Below, one piece after another: positions 13,737-23,678 of a DNA stretch of 64,000 bases. Where the stretch lies: contig JAJKFH010000948.1 in assembly GCA_023333565.1 (NCBI GenBank), positions 4,786,001-4,850,000 of the forward strand, given 5' to 3'. The stretch comes from Puffinus mauretanicus. Lineage: Eukaryota > Chordata > Aves > Procellariiformes > Procellariidae. Position numbers and translations under genes: made by a program. Numbering within the stretch: position 1 is the stretch's first letter; every line of letters starts with the position of its first letter. The notes under the pieces are model-generated. The model was not told where the DNA came from, made no database searches, and saw nothing but the letters and a program-made list of their open reading frames with translations.

Positions 13737-13894
13737 GAACCCTCTGTGGGGCTTTCAGACTTTTTAGAGATCTCAGTTCCAATCCAGGTAATTCCTTGGA
13801 CTCCTTCAGCTGAGTTCCCAGGACACTTCAAGCTGATCTTGGTTCCCTGTAAGCAGTACCCACAGCTCACACAGTTGAGGTCAGGTTGAATCAT
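13737..13894 (-). other. Possible decayed exon with Ig-like spacing
   Basis: On the minus strand, acceptor-like CTACAG (13895-13900) and TTACAG (13847-13852) precede an open frame. After the second acceptor it begins GTKISLKCPG and continues to ITWIG, a G-x-x-x-x-L-x-C ... W pattern with 12 residues between Cys and Trp, as in the B and C strands of immunoglobulin domains. The following residues are Ser/Thr-rich and do not continue a domain, and there is no strong splice donor. This may be coincidence or the relic of an exon. No gene name is supportable. Confidence 0.15.
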
Positions 13895-16800
13895 CTGTAG
13901 GTAAAGTGGTGAAACTTTCCTTTCTCTGAGAAATCTCTACTTTGCATTCAGAATTAGCACTTTTTTCTCTTTTTTTTTTTTGGTGGGGAGGGAGGGTTGA
14001 AAAGAAATTCTAACTTTCGAACAACTTCTGAACAGCTTCCTTGAAGAAAATTTATGGGTTTGTTTTACTAAAGAGACAAAAAGGAACAAGCAAACTTGGT
14101 GTCACAGAGAAGTCTAGAGCCAGACTAAGAGAAGGCAGCAATTCCAGTAAAACAATGGATGATACCCACAGTACTTGAATCCATTGGAAACCATTAGAAT
14201 AGTGTCTTTATTAATTAGATGCACTGAGATGGACATTACCACAGAGTAGGGGAGTTTAACTTGTGGAGTTTTCCTTCTACCCCTTGCTTTCAACTCAGAT
14301 AAGTTTTTTCACTGTATTTAGAGGATTCACAACCTATCAAGTCTGATGGATGTTTCCCTGTCTCCAGCAGAGAGACAGGTGGTATTTGTTTAAAAGGTGG
14401 AATAGTTCCAAAATATGCCTATTGCAAGAGCTGCTGAACTCTTGCAGGAGAGAGTGTAAAAAATTAACTATGGACGCCTCTTCCTAATATTTATTCCTAC
14501 AGCTGAGTTCTGTGATGAGTTTGGTATCATTCATAAGGCTGAGTGAAAGTGGGAACTCTTCCATATGGTAAATTTTTATATCTAAAAGTGATAAGTGAAA
14601 ACATTTTTCAAATTTTTCATAAAGAAAAAAATCTGAAGAATTTTCAGAATGAGGTGTCATAATTTTGCATTGCAACTTTACTCTTACAAATACCATACAT
14701 CATAACAGTCAGAAATACAGAAATACAGAAAAGTAAACTTAAATGAAAAAGAGAGGTTCATTTCCCTAAAATAATTCCAATGACATTGATAAAATCCCAC
14801 AATATATATTATTTGAGCAGTATCTGCTGAGAAATTTTGGCTGCATTTAAGTATTTGTGAAAACTCAGACTGGCTGTGATGTCACACTCTGTAAAATCCT
14901 CCAGTATTAAATGTGTCAAGCCTGTCCAACACCACAGTGTGAATACAGTATGAAACATTCATATTGCAACATAATAGATATGTTCTCTTTCAGATATTTT
15001 CTGCTCTAATTTTAATAGTAGTTGTAATGATCTTCTGAAGAGGAAAATGTGATTACTTTAAAGTGGTAAGAAATCAATGCCATATTTCAGTGAAAAGAGT
15101 GTCACATGTAATAAACCTATCTGCTTTTCATTGAAGAAGTTCTTTCTTTTTCTCTTTAGATGATGAATGATTGTGTGATAACGCGGCAAATACACACTAT
15201 ATTGCACTACAATCTTGTATTAACTTCTGCTTTAGCAGAAAGGCATTTTTAAACTGTTGGGATAGTTGAGAGTCCAAAATGCAATGCCTTTTTAGGATTT
15301 TAAATAAATAACTGCGTGTGACAAAATTCTGCTGGAGTAGTTAGGAAACTTTAATGTCTAAGAGTGAAATGTCTAAGTCTTAGCTAGTCATAGAAATGAG
15401 TGACTTCCGCTTACAAGAAAAAAAAATGCAGATGTTGATTTATATGACTTACCTAGGGAATACTTCTAAGATAATCTAATTCTTATTCTGCAATAAATGG
15501 ATCACTACAGTGTGTCTGTTTCTCTCCTCTGATTATAAAACAGGTCTAAAAAGACTAGTTCAGGCTTAAGCAGCTAACTTTTAAATTCCTAGTGAGAACA
15601 GATGTATCTTACATATCAGTATATATTCAAAATATTTCTCTTCAAATAGCATAGGTTTTAAATTATTGAATTTTTTGACTTTGTTTTTTTTTCTCTAAAC
15701 AGGAAAATAAATTCTACTGGAAATTTTTACCTTCAGTTACTGTTGAGATATCCATACAATTTTTTTTTTGTTGTTTAGAGAATACTTGCATAGGAAATGT
15801 TTTTTCCTCCCTCCTATACAGCTTTTAAAAGTAGCCATTGAGAATAACTTAGACTTAAACAAAGTAAAATTAAAAACGACATCCAAGTTTGATAACAAAA
15901 TAGACCATTTAATTTCATATTAGAAGTTGGATATAAAAAAAGTAATTTCTGAACAAATAAGAATGAGAATGATTTAAAATATAATCGAGGCAATTATATC
16001 TGCATCAAGGAAGCCAGATTTTGACTCTTAGATATATGGCATCATAACCATTTTTTTTCTGAATTTATCAATTTAAAAAATATAGGGATTGGAAGGCAAG
16101 CGTATGGACACTGATGATAAAGATATGTGTTGAAATATAATGTGTGTGGAATTATTTTTTAATCCTCTGCTTAGCTGGTTAAATGAGAGCTAATTCCATA
16201 CATTTTTTTGAAAGATATCTTTTCCAGAAGTAAATCGTTTTTGATTGATAATTCTCTTGGGAAGCTTTTATTTTGACTTGGAAGAGAGTGGAGAATAAAC
16301 CTCAGATAAATAAGAAGATGAAAATAAGCTTCAGATATTCTTCATCAACTTGTCAATTGTTCACGAGCCACACTTTTCACAGTTCTTATTACACATGCAT
16401 TTACAGCACAGAAGCTGAGTCTTTCCAAAGGCTTGAGTTGCTAAAAGTGACTCATTGAAAAGAGAGTATAAAAGCCTAAGAAAAACACCTTGGCAATATA
16501 AATTACTTTTTACTTATACAAATCCCATTAAGAAACATAGCAAAAAAGGGTTGCACAGACAGACATATAAACAAATTGTTACCTGTGCTTCACAGAACAT
16601 TTAATTTTCACTTGTATTACTAATTATAATGTTTTGCAGTTCTATATTGCTTTCCATCCGAGGACTTGAAAGCACTTTGCAATTAAGAATGAATTACTGA
16701 AGGTAAGAAAATCATGTTGCTCTAGAAATGCCAGATCAGTAACATTGTACCAAGACATTTTCTAAGATTGTTTTCTGAAGGCAGCAGTAGGCCAAGAACC

Positions 16801-17302
16801 ATGAGCAAATAGTAGATTAAAAGTTTTATAGTTTTTGTCGTTTTTTTTTTAATCTTCCCAGTTGACCTTAATTGTGATCTTCTGTTTTAAAGAATTATAT
16901 AAAAAGTTTCCTTTCAGATTGTGGGAGAGGAAAACTGTGGTTGTTAGAAAAACCTCTTGTGACAGCAGACTTTGAAAAAAACAGCTTGTGCGAGTGAAAT
17001 CTTGACTGCACGACTGCCTGTAACAAGTCCTGAAAAACAATCAGCAAGTTAAAAAATGCTAAATAATCTCTCTGACCCTGAGTCAATGGAGCTTAGTTAC
17101 CAGACTCTAAAAAGGCTCTCAGCTCCCACACAGCAGAGAATATAACCACAGGGTTAGCTTTATGAAGGCAGCTGGAAACAGCAGTCACTCAGTAATAACA
17201 GGCAGAAGGCTGGGTTGGCATGGGCATGACCAAAGACTAGAGGGAACACAACTGGATCTTGATGTCTAAAGTTCCCACCAGGGGAAGGTCATAGAAGGGA
17301 AA

Positions 17303-17376
17303 TGTACATATGTACATATACTTGTATACATGTGTACATTTACATACGTACGCACAGACACATCTGTATATATAGT
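17303..17376. repeat. TACATA/TGTATA-rich simple repeat
   Basis: Alternating purine-pyrimidine words (GTACATATGTACATATAC and similar) run for about 75 bp. Open frames here on both strands are repeat artefacts with Tyr/Ile/Cys/His-rich translations. Confidence 0.75.
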
Positions 17377-17558
17377 GTTCAACCAAAGAAGCCAAATAGC
17401 AGATGCTGGAATATTTCACTGGTTCCTGTGCTGCACAATGCCACGGCACAATATTCTGTAGCAAACATTACATTTAATCAGTTGGTGTCCTCCTATACGT
17501 GCAGAATTCATAAGCTTAGCTAACTGTGTAAAATGGGTAAAGGTTGTATTACCACAGG

Positions 17559-17563
17559 CTGGT
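17559..17563. repeat. Target-site duplication, left copy
   Basis: CTGGT lies directly before the 5' LTR and is repeated exactly at 24179-24183 directly after the 3' LTR. A 5-bp duplication is typical of ERV-L integrases. Confidence 0.93.
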
Positions 17564-17735
17564 TGTCCTGGTTCCGACTGGGACAGAGTTAACTTTCTTC
17601 CCAGTAGCTTGGGGGTGTGCTGTGTTTTGGGTTTAGTGTGAAAGGAGCGTTGATGGCTCACTGATGCTTCGGCTGTTGCTGGGTGATGCTTGCACCGGGA
17701 GCGGGGAGCACAGCCAGGGTGGTGGACCCAGCTGG

Positions 17736-17780
17736 CCAATGGGGTATTCTATACCATGTGACACCATGCTCAGTATAAAA
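17736..17780 (+). promoter_or_regulatory. LTR promoter: CCAAT box, degenerate CRE, TATA box
   Basis: GGCCAAT ends at 17740, a CRE-like octamer with two changes lies at 17759-17766, and TATAAAA lies at 17774-17780. Host RNA polymerase II would start transcription some 25-30 bp downstream, in the GC-rich stretch that begins at 17781. The same arrangement recurs in the 3' LTR (TATA at 23890-23896) and in the solo LTRs. Confidence 0.75.
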
Positions 17781-17932
17781 AACGGGGGCGGGAGGAGGGG
17801 CTCGCCCCCCGTTGGTGACACACGGTCGGCGGTCGGTGAGCGGTTGTGTCGTGCATTGCCTGCTTTCTGTATTCTGTTATTGTTGTTGTTCTCATTGTTA
17901 TTATTACTGTTCTACTTAGTTTTATTTCAATT

Positions 17933-17938
17933 ATTAAA
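17933..17938 (+). terminator. ATTAAA polyadenylation signal in the 5' LTR
   Basis: ATTAAA is followed by CTGTTTTTATCTC. The same signal occurs at 24043-24048 in the 3' LTR, where it would set the end of a genomic transcript. Confidence 0.65.
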
Positions 17939-18075
17939 CTGTTTTTATCTCAACCCGGGAGCTTTCCTACTTGTGCCCTCCCGATTCTCTCCCCCATCCC
18001 ACCGGGGGGGGTGTGAGCAAGCAGCTGTGTGGGGTTTATTTTTGCTGGCTGGGGTTAAACCACAACAGTCCTTTT

Positions 18076-18093
18076 TGGCGCCCAACATGGGGC
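18076..18093 (+). other. Primer binding site, tRNA-Lys-like
   Basis: The 18-mer TGGCGCCCAACATGGGGC begins 8 bp after the 5' LTR. It differs by one base (a C-to-T-type change at a CpG) from the site complementary to the 3' end of tRNA-Lys(1,2), the primer of Mason-Pfizer-type viruses. The ERV-L group was named for a leucine primer, so primer type and pol type do not match here. Confidence 0.75.
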
Positions 18094-18317
18094 TTAAAGG
18101 GTTGAGATAATGACAGATTATTTAGAGCATATTAAGGAATTTATATTTGTTAACATATTAATTTGTCTGTACCATGCTCTTCTTTTTACTGTACCTGTTA
18201 AAGATTGGAGTTGGGTTTTGTAGTCTGCTGTGCTCTGCCATGATTAATGATGTTTTGCCTGGGAGATTTGTTACTAAAACGCTGGCATTGGGCGTTATTT
18301 AGTATTTGGGATTCGTA
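18094..18317 (+). other. Untranslated leader of the provirus
   Basis: About 220 bp between the primer site and the first plausible gag ATG. It would hold the packaging signal and perhaps a splice donor, but I could not identify either with confidence. Confidence 0.4.
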
Positions 18318-20078
18318 ATGAAGCCGTTTCTGTATTTTGGGTACCATCTCATGGAGACCATCAGCAATTATACCTTTTCCTCTGAGAGATTTTTTATGGA
18401 GGAAATAGAGAATGGCACCCTCGCTACCTTCTTCTATGATGTCATCTCCTTTGTTAAAATAACTTGACAGTACCTAGAACATCCCTGGGTAGTTAGGATA
18501 CATCTATTGGTACTCCTTGGGAATATTGTTGCGGTTTTATCTAAGGTTAGTAAGCAATTTAAGAATGTCATCCAGAGATCTGCCCCAAGGCTGGATAGTT
18601 ATGAGTGGCAGGGCAAGTGGGATAGCATGGGCAAATGCCTAGGACGATGAGCACCCCCAGTGTTCTAGAACTTTACCCCTGAACAAGTGCAGAACCCTGA
18701 AAAATTAGTAGAATATTTGGAAGAAGTGTGCTGTCACCCTGGCCATTCTAGGAAGACGCAAATCACTGCAATGTGCTGGGGCCTGGCCCACGCCTACCGA
18801 GCCCTGTTTAACACCACTCAGAACCCCCAAGGGGAAGGAAACGTCTCTGCAGCTGATGACAAAGCAACAGACACAGCAGCTACCCCACCCCCCACGGCAG
18901 GCACAGAGGCTACCCCACCCCCCAGGGCAGGCACGGCAGCTGCTCTGCCCCCTGCGACAGAGAACCAACCCGTGCCGGTATCAGTCACCCCTATACAAAA
19001 AAGAAAATGCACAAGAAAATCAGCTCGTCTAGTAAGGGATGAAAATGAACCAGGGCCATCACGAGAGCAGGAGGAGGAGGAGGCAGAACCCATAAATGAG
19101 ATGGTGACCACCCGATCCCTATCTCTGGGTGAGCTGCGAGATACGCGAAAAGGCTTCAGTCGTCGTCCAGGCGAGCACATTGTCACTCGGCTGCTCCGAT
19201 GCTGGGATAACGGGGCCAGTAGCCTGGAATTAGAGGGGAGGGAAGCCAAGCAGCTGGGATCCCTTTCTAGGGAAGGGGGCATTGACAAAGCAATTGGACA
19301 AGGGGCACAAGTCCTCAGCCTCTGGAGGCGACTCCTGTCAGGCGTGAAGGAAAGGTATCCCTTCAAGAAAGATGTTATATGCCACCCAGGCAAGTGGACC
19401 ACCATGGAGAGAGGTATCCAGTACCTGAGGGAATTAGCTGTGCTGGAAGTGATTTATGATAACCTGAACAACGAGCAGTTATCCAAAGACCCAGATGAAG
19501 TCAAATGCACCCGACCCATGTGGCAGAAATTTGTATGGAGCGCACCAGCGTCACATGCAAACTCATTGGCAGTAATGACCTGGAAAGATAGAGAGGAACA
19601 AACAGTGGATGAACTGGCTGGCCAACTCCGGCAGTATGAAGAAAGTCTCTCTTCCTCCCTACGGGCCTGTGTCTCTGCTGTGGAGAAACTGTCTCAGGAG
19701 GTCCAGCAACTCAAAGAGGATATGTCCTGCTCCCCACCTGCATGGGCCAGTGTCTCAGCCATCAGGAGCAAGCGTCCCTCTGCTCAAGAGAGGAGATATT
19801 GTGGGTACACACCCCGGGGCACCCTGTGGTTTTATCTGCGTGACCACAGAGAGGACATGAGGAAGTGGGATGGAAAACCTACCTCAGTCCTACAGGCACG
19901 GGTATGTGAGTTGCAAGGAAAAACAACCACAAAAGGGGGTTCTTCCAGGAAAACTGCTGCTCCAGTCTCCAGTGAGCAATTCCCCAGACAGAGTAGAAGG
20001 GCTGATTCCACTTCCGACCTTCCAACTTCTGATTCATACTTACAAGAAGTGGATAGCGAATACGATAACCAGGACTAG
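18318..20078 (+). pseudogene. gag: Broken gag of the ERV-L-like provirus
   Basis: Gag would form the viral core. A single frame of about 586 codons runs from the ATG at 18318 to the TAG at 20076-20078, interrupted by TGA 18465 (codon 50), TGA 18648 (codon 111) and TAG 18666 (codon 117). From codon 118 on it is open (463 codons from a GTG at 18687). The first 110 codons hold two N-glycosylation sequons (NYT at codons 17-19, NGT at 32-34) and a hydrophobic run at codons 58-74. Next come a Cys/His-containing helix-like start, then Pro-rich repeats at about 18880-18960 with TPPP, and a Lys/Arg stretch (KRKCTRKSARL). A segment at 19600-19730 looks like a coiled coil (Leu/Gln/Glu heptads, EKLSQEVQQLKEDM). 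I see no CCHC zinc knuckle. ATG 18351 is an alternative start. Confidence 0.85.
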
Positions 20079-20660
20079 AGGGGCCCTGCCTCCAGCCAGG
20101 TGGAGGAAAGGGACAACCGAGTTTACTGGACTGTGTGGATTCGATGGCCTGGCACATCAGACCCACAGGAGTATAAGGCTCTAGTAGACACCGGTGCACA
20201 GTGTACCCTGATGCCATCAAGCTATAAAAGGACAGAATCCATTTGTATTTCTGGAGTGACAGGGGGATCCCAAGAGTTAACTGTACTGGAGGCCAAAGGG
20301 AGCCTAACCAGGAATGAGTGGCAGAAGCACCCCATTGTGACTGGCCCAGAGGCTCCGTGCATCCTTGGCATAGACTACCTCAGGAGAGGGTATTTCAAGG
20401 ACCCAAAAGGGTACCAGTGGGCTTTTGGTATAGCTGCCCTGGAGACGGAGGAAATTAAACAGCTGTCTACCTTGCCCGGTCTCTCGGAGGATCCTTCTGT
20501 TGTGGGGTTGTTGAAGGTCCAAGAACAGCAGGTACCAATCGCTACCACAACAGTGCACCGGCGGCAATACCGCACCAACCAAGACTCCCTGATCCCCATC
20601 CATGAGCTGATTCGTCGACTGGAGAGCCAAGGAGTGATCAGAAGACTCGCTCACCCTTTA
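20079..20660 (+). pseudogene. pro: Retropepsin protease, same frame as gag after TAG
   Basis: The reading frame of gag continues without shift past the TAG at 20076 and stays open to TAA 20706-20708. The catalytic aspartate motif LVDTGAQCTLMP lies at about 20181-20216 (DTG at 20187-20195). A CILGIDYL block near 20360-20383 matches the ILG-D region of retropepsins that lies close to the substrate cleft. The enzyme would cut Gag and Gag-Pol. It has no good start codon of its own, so it would have needed read-through of the TAG, unless that stop is itself a mutation. After about 20640 this frame no longer reads as viral protein, because the homologous frame moves to +2 (frameshift). Confidence 0.85.
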
Positions 20661-21675
20661 ACAGTACCACATGGCCAGTGCAAAAGTCTACTGGAGAGTG
20701 GAGACTAACAGTAGACTACCGTGGCCTGAAGTCACACCACCACTGAGTGCTGCTGTGCAGGACATGTTAGAACTTCAATACAAACTGGAATCAAAGGCAG
20801 CCAAGTGGTACGCCACCATTGACATCGCTAATGCGTTCTTCTCCATCCCTCTGGCGGCAGAGTGCAGGCCACAGTTTGCTTTCACTTGGAGGGGCGTCCA
20901 GTACACCTGGAACCGACTGCCCCAGGGGTGGAAACACAACCCTACCATTTGCCATGGACCGATCCACACTGCACTGGAAAAGGGTGAGGCTCCAGAACAC
21001 CTGCAATACATTGATGACATCATTGTATGCGGCAGCACAGCAGAAGAAGTTTTTGAGAAAGGGGAGAAAATAGTCCAAATCCTTCTGAAGGCCGGCTTTG
21101 CAATAAAACGAAGTAAGGTCAAGGGACCTGCACAGGAGATCCAGTTTTTAGGAATAAAATGGCAAGATGGACGTCGTCAGATCCCAATGGATGTGATCAA
21201 TAAAATAACAGCCATGTCCCCACCAACTAGCAAAAAGGAAACACAAGCTTTCTTAGGCGTTGTGGGTTTTTGGAGAATGCATATTCCAAATTACAGTCAG
21301 ATCGTAAGCCCTCTCTATCACGTGACCAGGAAGAAGAACGACTTCAAATGGGGCCCTGAGCAACGACAAGCCTTTGAACAAATTAAACAGGAGATAGTTC
21401 ATGCAGTAGCCCTTGGGCCAGTCCGGGCAGGACAAGATGTGAAGAATGTGCTCTACACCGCAGCCGGGGAGAATGGCCCTACCTGGAGCCTCTGGCAGAA
21501 AGCACCAGGGGAGACTCGAGGTCGACCCTTAGGGTTCTGGAGTCGGGGATACAGAGGATCCGAGGCCCGCTACACTCCAACTGAGAAGGAGATATTGGCA
21601 GCATATGAAGGGGTTCAAGCTGCTTCGGAAGTGGTTGGTACTGAAGCACAGCTCCTCCTGGCACCCTGACTGCCG
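20643..21675 (+). pseudogene. pol: Reverse transcriptase domain of pol, two frameshifts
   Basis: This domain would copy viral RNA into DNA. The fingers region (TWPVQKSTGEWRLTVDYRGL) is read in a different frame from protease, at about 20669-20728. At about 20729 the frame shifts again, and EVTPPLSAAV onward is open in frame 1 to TGA 21667-21669. Palm motif A is YATIDIANAF, with its Asp at 20821-20823. Motif C is YIDD at 21007-21018, and FLGIKW follows near 21148. The connection domain (KKETQAFLGVVGFWRMHIP, then WGPEQRQAFEQIKQE) is intact in sequence. The catalytic aspartates survive, but the domain cannot be made in one piece. The TGA at 21667 lies in an otherwise continuous frame and may be a simple point change. 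Confidence 0.9.
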
Positions 21676-22320
21676 GTGCTGGGCTGGATGTTCAAAGGGA
21701 GGGTCCCCTCTACACATCATGCAACCGATGCTACGTGGAGTAAGTGGGTCGCACTGATCACACAATGGGCCCGAATAGGAAACCCCAGTGGCCCAGGAAT
21801 CTTGGAGGTGATCACGAACTGGCCAGAAGGCAAAGATTTTGGAATATACCCAGAGGAGGAGGTGCTGAAGAGGCCCCACCATATAACAAACTACCAGAAA
21901 ATGAGAAGCAATATGCCCTGTTCACTGATGGGTCCTGTCACCTTGTGGGAAAGCATCGGAGATGGAAGGCTGCGGTATGGAGTCCTATACGCCAAGTTGC
22001 AGAAACTGCTGAAGGAGAAGGTGAATCGAGTCAGTTTGCAGCGGTGAAAGCCATCCAGCTGGCCTTGGACATTGCTGAACGAGAAAAATGACCAGTACTT
22101 TATGTCTATACTGACTCATGGATGGTGGCCTGTGCCCTGTGGGGGTGGTTGCAGCAGTGGAAGCAGAACAACTGGCAGCGCAGAGGTAAACCCATCTGGG
22201 CTGCTGCATTGTGGCAAGATATTGCTGCCCGGGTAGAGAACCCGGTTGTAAAAGTACGTCATGTAGATGCTCACGTACCCAAGAGTCAGGCCACTGAAGA
22301 ACATCCAAACAACCAGCAGG
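21676..22320 (+). pseudogene. pol: RNase H domain of pol, stop and frameshift
   Basis: The domain would remove the RNA strand of RNA-DNA hybrids. The linker before it continues in frame 1 after TGA 21667, then the frame moves to frame 0 inside a GAGGAGGAGG-like purine run at about 21853-21875. The first catalytic Asp is in YALFTDGS (21924-21935). The third is in VYTDSWMV (TDS at 22110-22118), directly after an in-frame TGA at 22089-22091. The fourth region reads VRHVDAHVPKS near 22255-22285. At the expected position of the catalytic Glu the sequence reads FAAVKAIQLAL with Ala where Glu is usual, so the active site itself seems damaged apart from the stops. Confidence 0.85.
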
Positions 22321-23250
22321 TGGACCAGGCTGCTAAGATTGAAGTGGCTCAGGTGGATCTGGACTGGCAACGTAAGGGCAAATTATTTATAGCCCGGTGG
22401 GCCCATGACGCCTCGGGCCATCAAGGAAGAGATGCAACATACAGATGGGCTCGTGATCGAGGGGTGGACTTGACCATGGACGCTATTGCACAGGTTATCC
22501 ATGAATGTGAATCATGCGCTGCAATCAAGCAAGCCAAGCGAGTAAAGTCTCTTTGGTATGGAGGACAGTGCTTGAAGTATAAATATGGGAAAGCTTGGCA
22601 GATTGATTATATCACGCTCCCACAAACCCGCCACGGCAAGCGCTATGTGTTCACCATGGTGGAAGTAACCACAGGATGGCTGGAAACATATCCCGTGCCC
22701 CATGCCACCGCCCGGAACACCATCCTGGGCCTTGAAAAGCAAGTCCTGTGGCGACGTGGCACCCCAGAAAGAATTGAGTCAGACAACGGGACTCATTTCT
22801 GAAACACCCTCATAGACACCTGGGCCAAAGAGCATGGCATTGAGTGGGTATCACATCCCCTACCATGCACCAGCCTCTGGGAAAATTGAACGATACAACG
22901 GGCTGTTAAAGACAGCACTGAGGGCAATGGGTGGTGGGACATTTAAGCATTGGGACACACATTTAGCAAAGGCCACCTCGTTAGTCAACACTAGGGGATC
23001 TGTCACTCGAGCTGGCCCTGCTCAGTCCAAACCCTTACGTACTGTAGATGGAGATAAAGTCCGTGTTGTGCACATAAGAAATATGCTGGGGAAGACAGTC
23101 TGGGTTACTCCTGCCTCTGGCAAGGGAAAACCCATCCGTGAGATTGCTTTTGCTCAGGGACCTGGGTGCATTTTGTGGGTAATGCGAAAGGGTGGGGAAG
23201 TCCGGTGTGTACCTCAAGGGGATTTAATTTTGGGTGAAAATAGCCAATGA
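22321..23250 (+). pseudogene. pol: Integrase domain of pol, stop plus frameshift
   Basis: Integrase would insert the DNA copy and make the 5-bp target duplication. The zinc-binding part has His at 22404 and 22419 (H-x4-H) and Cys at 22506 and 22515 (C-x2-C). The catalytic core has Asp in WQIDYITLP (22605-22607), Asp in ESDNGTHF (22782-22784) and Glu in GKIERYNG (22888-22890), so all three DDE residues are still encoded. TGA 22800-22802 and a frameshift near 22845 lie between the second Asp and the Glu. The C-terminal domain is open from 22834 to TGA 23248-23250 and ends GDLILGENSQ. No dUTPase follows. Confidence 0.9.
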
Positions 23251-23660
23251 ACTGAATTGTATGATGTTAGTTACTATATAATACTGTATGTCATCCCCTC
23301 TATGGTTACCATATGCCATATTAACAGTATTATAGTAAGAATCACACAGATTAATGTAGGATGAACTCCGATGAAACTGAGCAAGATGCAACGATGATAG
23401 AACCGGACGAGCGCACAGAACTGGCCTCCGCATGCAAGAGTCTAACACCACACACCATCTCTCCTGCCCTGAAAGACTGTTACAACAGATGGAACCCGAA
23501 GTCATGGACTAAATGAACTCAATGGACATTTTAGAGGGATGGCCCATGGACTAAGGAAATGATATCTCGCTGTGTGTATATATCAAAAGGCAGGAAAAGT
23601 AGTGGTGACTAATTGGAATGTATGGGAAAATGTGAGACCTGGGCATGATGTAGATGGTAT
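23251..23660 (+). other. Gene-free 3' region of the provirus
   Basis: About 410 bp between the integrase stop and the purine tract. No env-like signal peptide, furin site or membrane anchor is encoded in any frame. The longest open frame (minus strand, about 90 codons) has no motif. This region is too short for an env gene and may keep RNA signals only. Confidence 0.7.
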
Positions 23661-23678
23661 AGAATAAGGGGTGGATAC
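23661..23678 (+). other. Polypurine tract
   Basis: AGAATAAGGGGTGGATAC directly precedes the 3' LTR and is the expected place for plus-strand DNA priming. It contains T residues, so it is a poor or decayed tract. Confidence 0.6.

Larger units (their letters stand above)
10095..17302. other. AT-rich non-coding DNA; two weak exon-like segments
   Basis: No gene was recognised. Two short segments with splice-like borders (13380-13457 on +, about 13737-13894 on -) are listed separately. At about 16632-16700 there is a stretch containing TTTCCATCCGAGGACTTGAAAGCACTTTGCAA, which resembles a landmark of ancient amniote SINEs, but too little remains to assign it. The remaining open frames are short and featureless. 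Confidence 0.5.
17564..18067 (+). repeat. 5' LTR of the provirus
   Basis: It starts TGTCCTGGTTCC and ends GGTTAAACCACAACA, giving the TG...CA termini of retroviral LTRs. U3 carries a CCAAT box at 17736-17740, a degraded CRE (TGACACCA, 17759-17766) and a TATA box at 17774-17780. R/U5 carries TTATTG repeats and the ATTAAA signal at 17933-17938, followed by the CTGTTTTTATCTCAACCC block shared by all LTRs of this family in the window. The short frames crossing it are not coding. Confidence 0.95.

Noticed and set aside
17664..18110. 148-codon + frame across the 5' LTR, with a similar one at 23759-24127
   Set aside because: It runs through U3, the TATA box, the polyadenylation signal and the U5 end, and recurs only because the LTR is repeated. 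It is not a protein.
18818..19405. 195-codon minus-strand open frame inside gag
   Set aside because: It is the antisense shadow of the GC-rich gag frame. The + strand carries the coherent viral reading.
23251..23678. Possible env remnant
   Set aside because: It is too short, and no frame gives a signal peptide, cleavage site or membrane anchor.
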